A stretch of DNA of 5,259 nucleotides from Kiritimatiellia bacterium. GTDB lineage: Bacteria; Verrucomicrobiota; Kiritimatiellia; RFP12; UBA3636. Under the pieces are notes generated by a model. The model saw only the letters and a list, made by a program, of their open reading frames with translations. It had not been told where the DNA came from and ran no database searches. The position numbers were made by a program, and so were the translations under genes. Positions 4,822 through 5,259 of this stretch are shown piece by piece. The stretch is from the NCBI GenBank assembly GCA_017413145.1, contig JAFPUX010000077.1:1-5259 (forward strand), written 5' to 3'. Positions within the stretch are counted from its first letter, which is position 1, and each line of letters starts with the position of its first letter.

Positions 4822-5259
4822 CAGGGAATCGTGGAATGGCAGGCGGACGTGGCCCGCTGGCAGTCCGCCGACTGGGACTGCGGGCGCGGCGAGACGCTGC
4901 GCCTCGCACCGTCGTTCATTTCTGGGCGGAGCGCCCTCGACCTCTCCGGAATCGGCGAGGCGTCTTTCCACTGGCAGACGAACGGCATGGGCCATCTGTA
5001 CTGGTCGGCCCCGGCCCGGATCGACACGAACTCGCGCCCGCACAGGCTCGTCGCGGACTTTGAACCGTGGATGGACTGCGGCGCGGCCAAATACGACTAC
5101 TTCTTCCGGGCGGGCGCGACGAACGGACCCGTCCAGTACCGCGCGCACGGCACGATCCGCATGCACGGCTCGCCCGGCGCGGCGCCCAACGCCCTCCCGC
5201 TGCCGGTTCCCGTCCTCGACTTCGCCCGCATTACCGTCACCAACGCCCCCTGGGGCGAG
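4762..5259 (+). CDS. Signal-peptide protein with possible baseplate/receptor-binding type N-terminal domain (3' partial)
   Basis: The first 166 residues are visible and the frame is open to the window end. The ATG has AAGGAG (4751-4756) 5 nt upstream, overlapping the previous stop. Residues 1-20 (MKRPFAILMLSACMALAAHA) form a Sec signal peptide with a good AHA cleavage site. An LSAC at 10-13 also fits a lipobox but would leave only 12 residues before the Cys, so lipoprotein processing is less likely. The mature part has C40 and C106, a CGRGETLRL strand start, HWQTNGMGHLYW (70-81), a DYFFRAG stretch and a Pro-rich segment (PLPVPVLDF, 146-154). The ordering recalls Ig-like N-terminal domains of baseplate or upper-fibre proteins, but this is a weak impression. 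Four Thr-Asn motifs link its style to the protein at 1839. A secreted or surface-anchored factor is the alternative. Confidence 0.82.
   Translation, partial: MKRPFAILMLSACMALAAHAQGIVEWQADVARWQSADWDCGRGETLRLAPSFISGRSALDLSGIGEASFHWQTNGMGHLYWSAPARIDTNSRPHRLVADFEPWMDCGAAKYDYFFRAGATNGPVQYRAHGTIRMHGSPGAAPNALPLPVPVLDFARITVTNAPWGE

Noticed and set aside
1..5259. tRNA, CRISPR array, insertion sequence, attachment site or terminator
   Set aside because: No repeats with regular spacers, cloverleaf-like segments, terminal inverted repeats or hairpin plus T-run were found on reading both strands. Genes cover nearly all bases.

Overview
The window is a compact late-gene (virion structure) segment of a tailed phage or prophage. 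All genes are on the + strand and there is almost no non-coding DNA. Base composition is very GC-rich, with G or C at most third codon positions. The host cannot be named from this sequence alone. The two exported-type proteins use strong Shine-Dalgarno sites, are rich in Thr-Asn motifs and carry clear Sec signal peptides. That would fit a GC-rich Gram-negative lineage of the Verrucomicrobiota/Kiritimatiellota kind, but this is a weak inference.

Layout. (1) Positions 1-918 are the 3' part of a Mu gpI-like head maturation protease fused to a scaffold domain. A strong internal ribosome site and in-frame ATG at 457 should also make the scaffold as a separate protein, as in Mu I/Z. (2) 940-1830 is the major capsid protein, with an HK97-type look and no resemblance to Mu gpT that I can see. 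(3) 1839-2378 is a 179-aa protein with a classical signal peptide, in the slot where decoration or gp35-type genes usually sit. (4) 2380-2826 is a Mu gp36-like (DUF1320-type) head-tail connector. (5) 2831-3331 is a probable neck or tail-terminator protein. (6) 3332-4312 is a probable major tail tube protein. (7) 4323-4751 is a Cys-rich small protein, probably tail-associated. (8) 4762 to the window end is a second signal-peptide protein, truncated by the window edge, with a possible baseplate or receptor-binding type N-terminal domain.

How the genes work together. The scaffold and protease build and mature a procapsid of gene 2 product. The gp36-like and terminator-like proteins form the neck. 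The gene 6 product polymerises as the tail tube. No tail sheath gene is seen next to the tube gene, which points to a siphovirus-type tail. This resembles transposable siphophages of the D3112/B3 type more than Mu itself.

The unexplained part is the presence of two genes with Sec signal peptides inside the cytoplasmic virion-assembly operon. Both encode Thr-Asn-rich, probably beta-rich proteins with two cysteines in the mature part. No RNA genes, CRISPR, insertion sequences, promoters or convincing terminators were found. The largest gap between genes is 21 nt.
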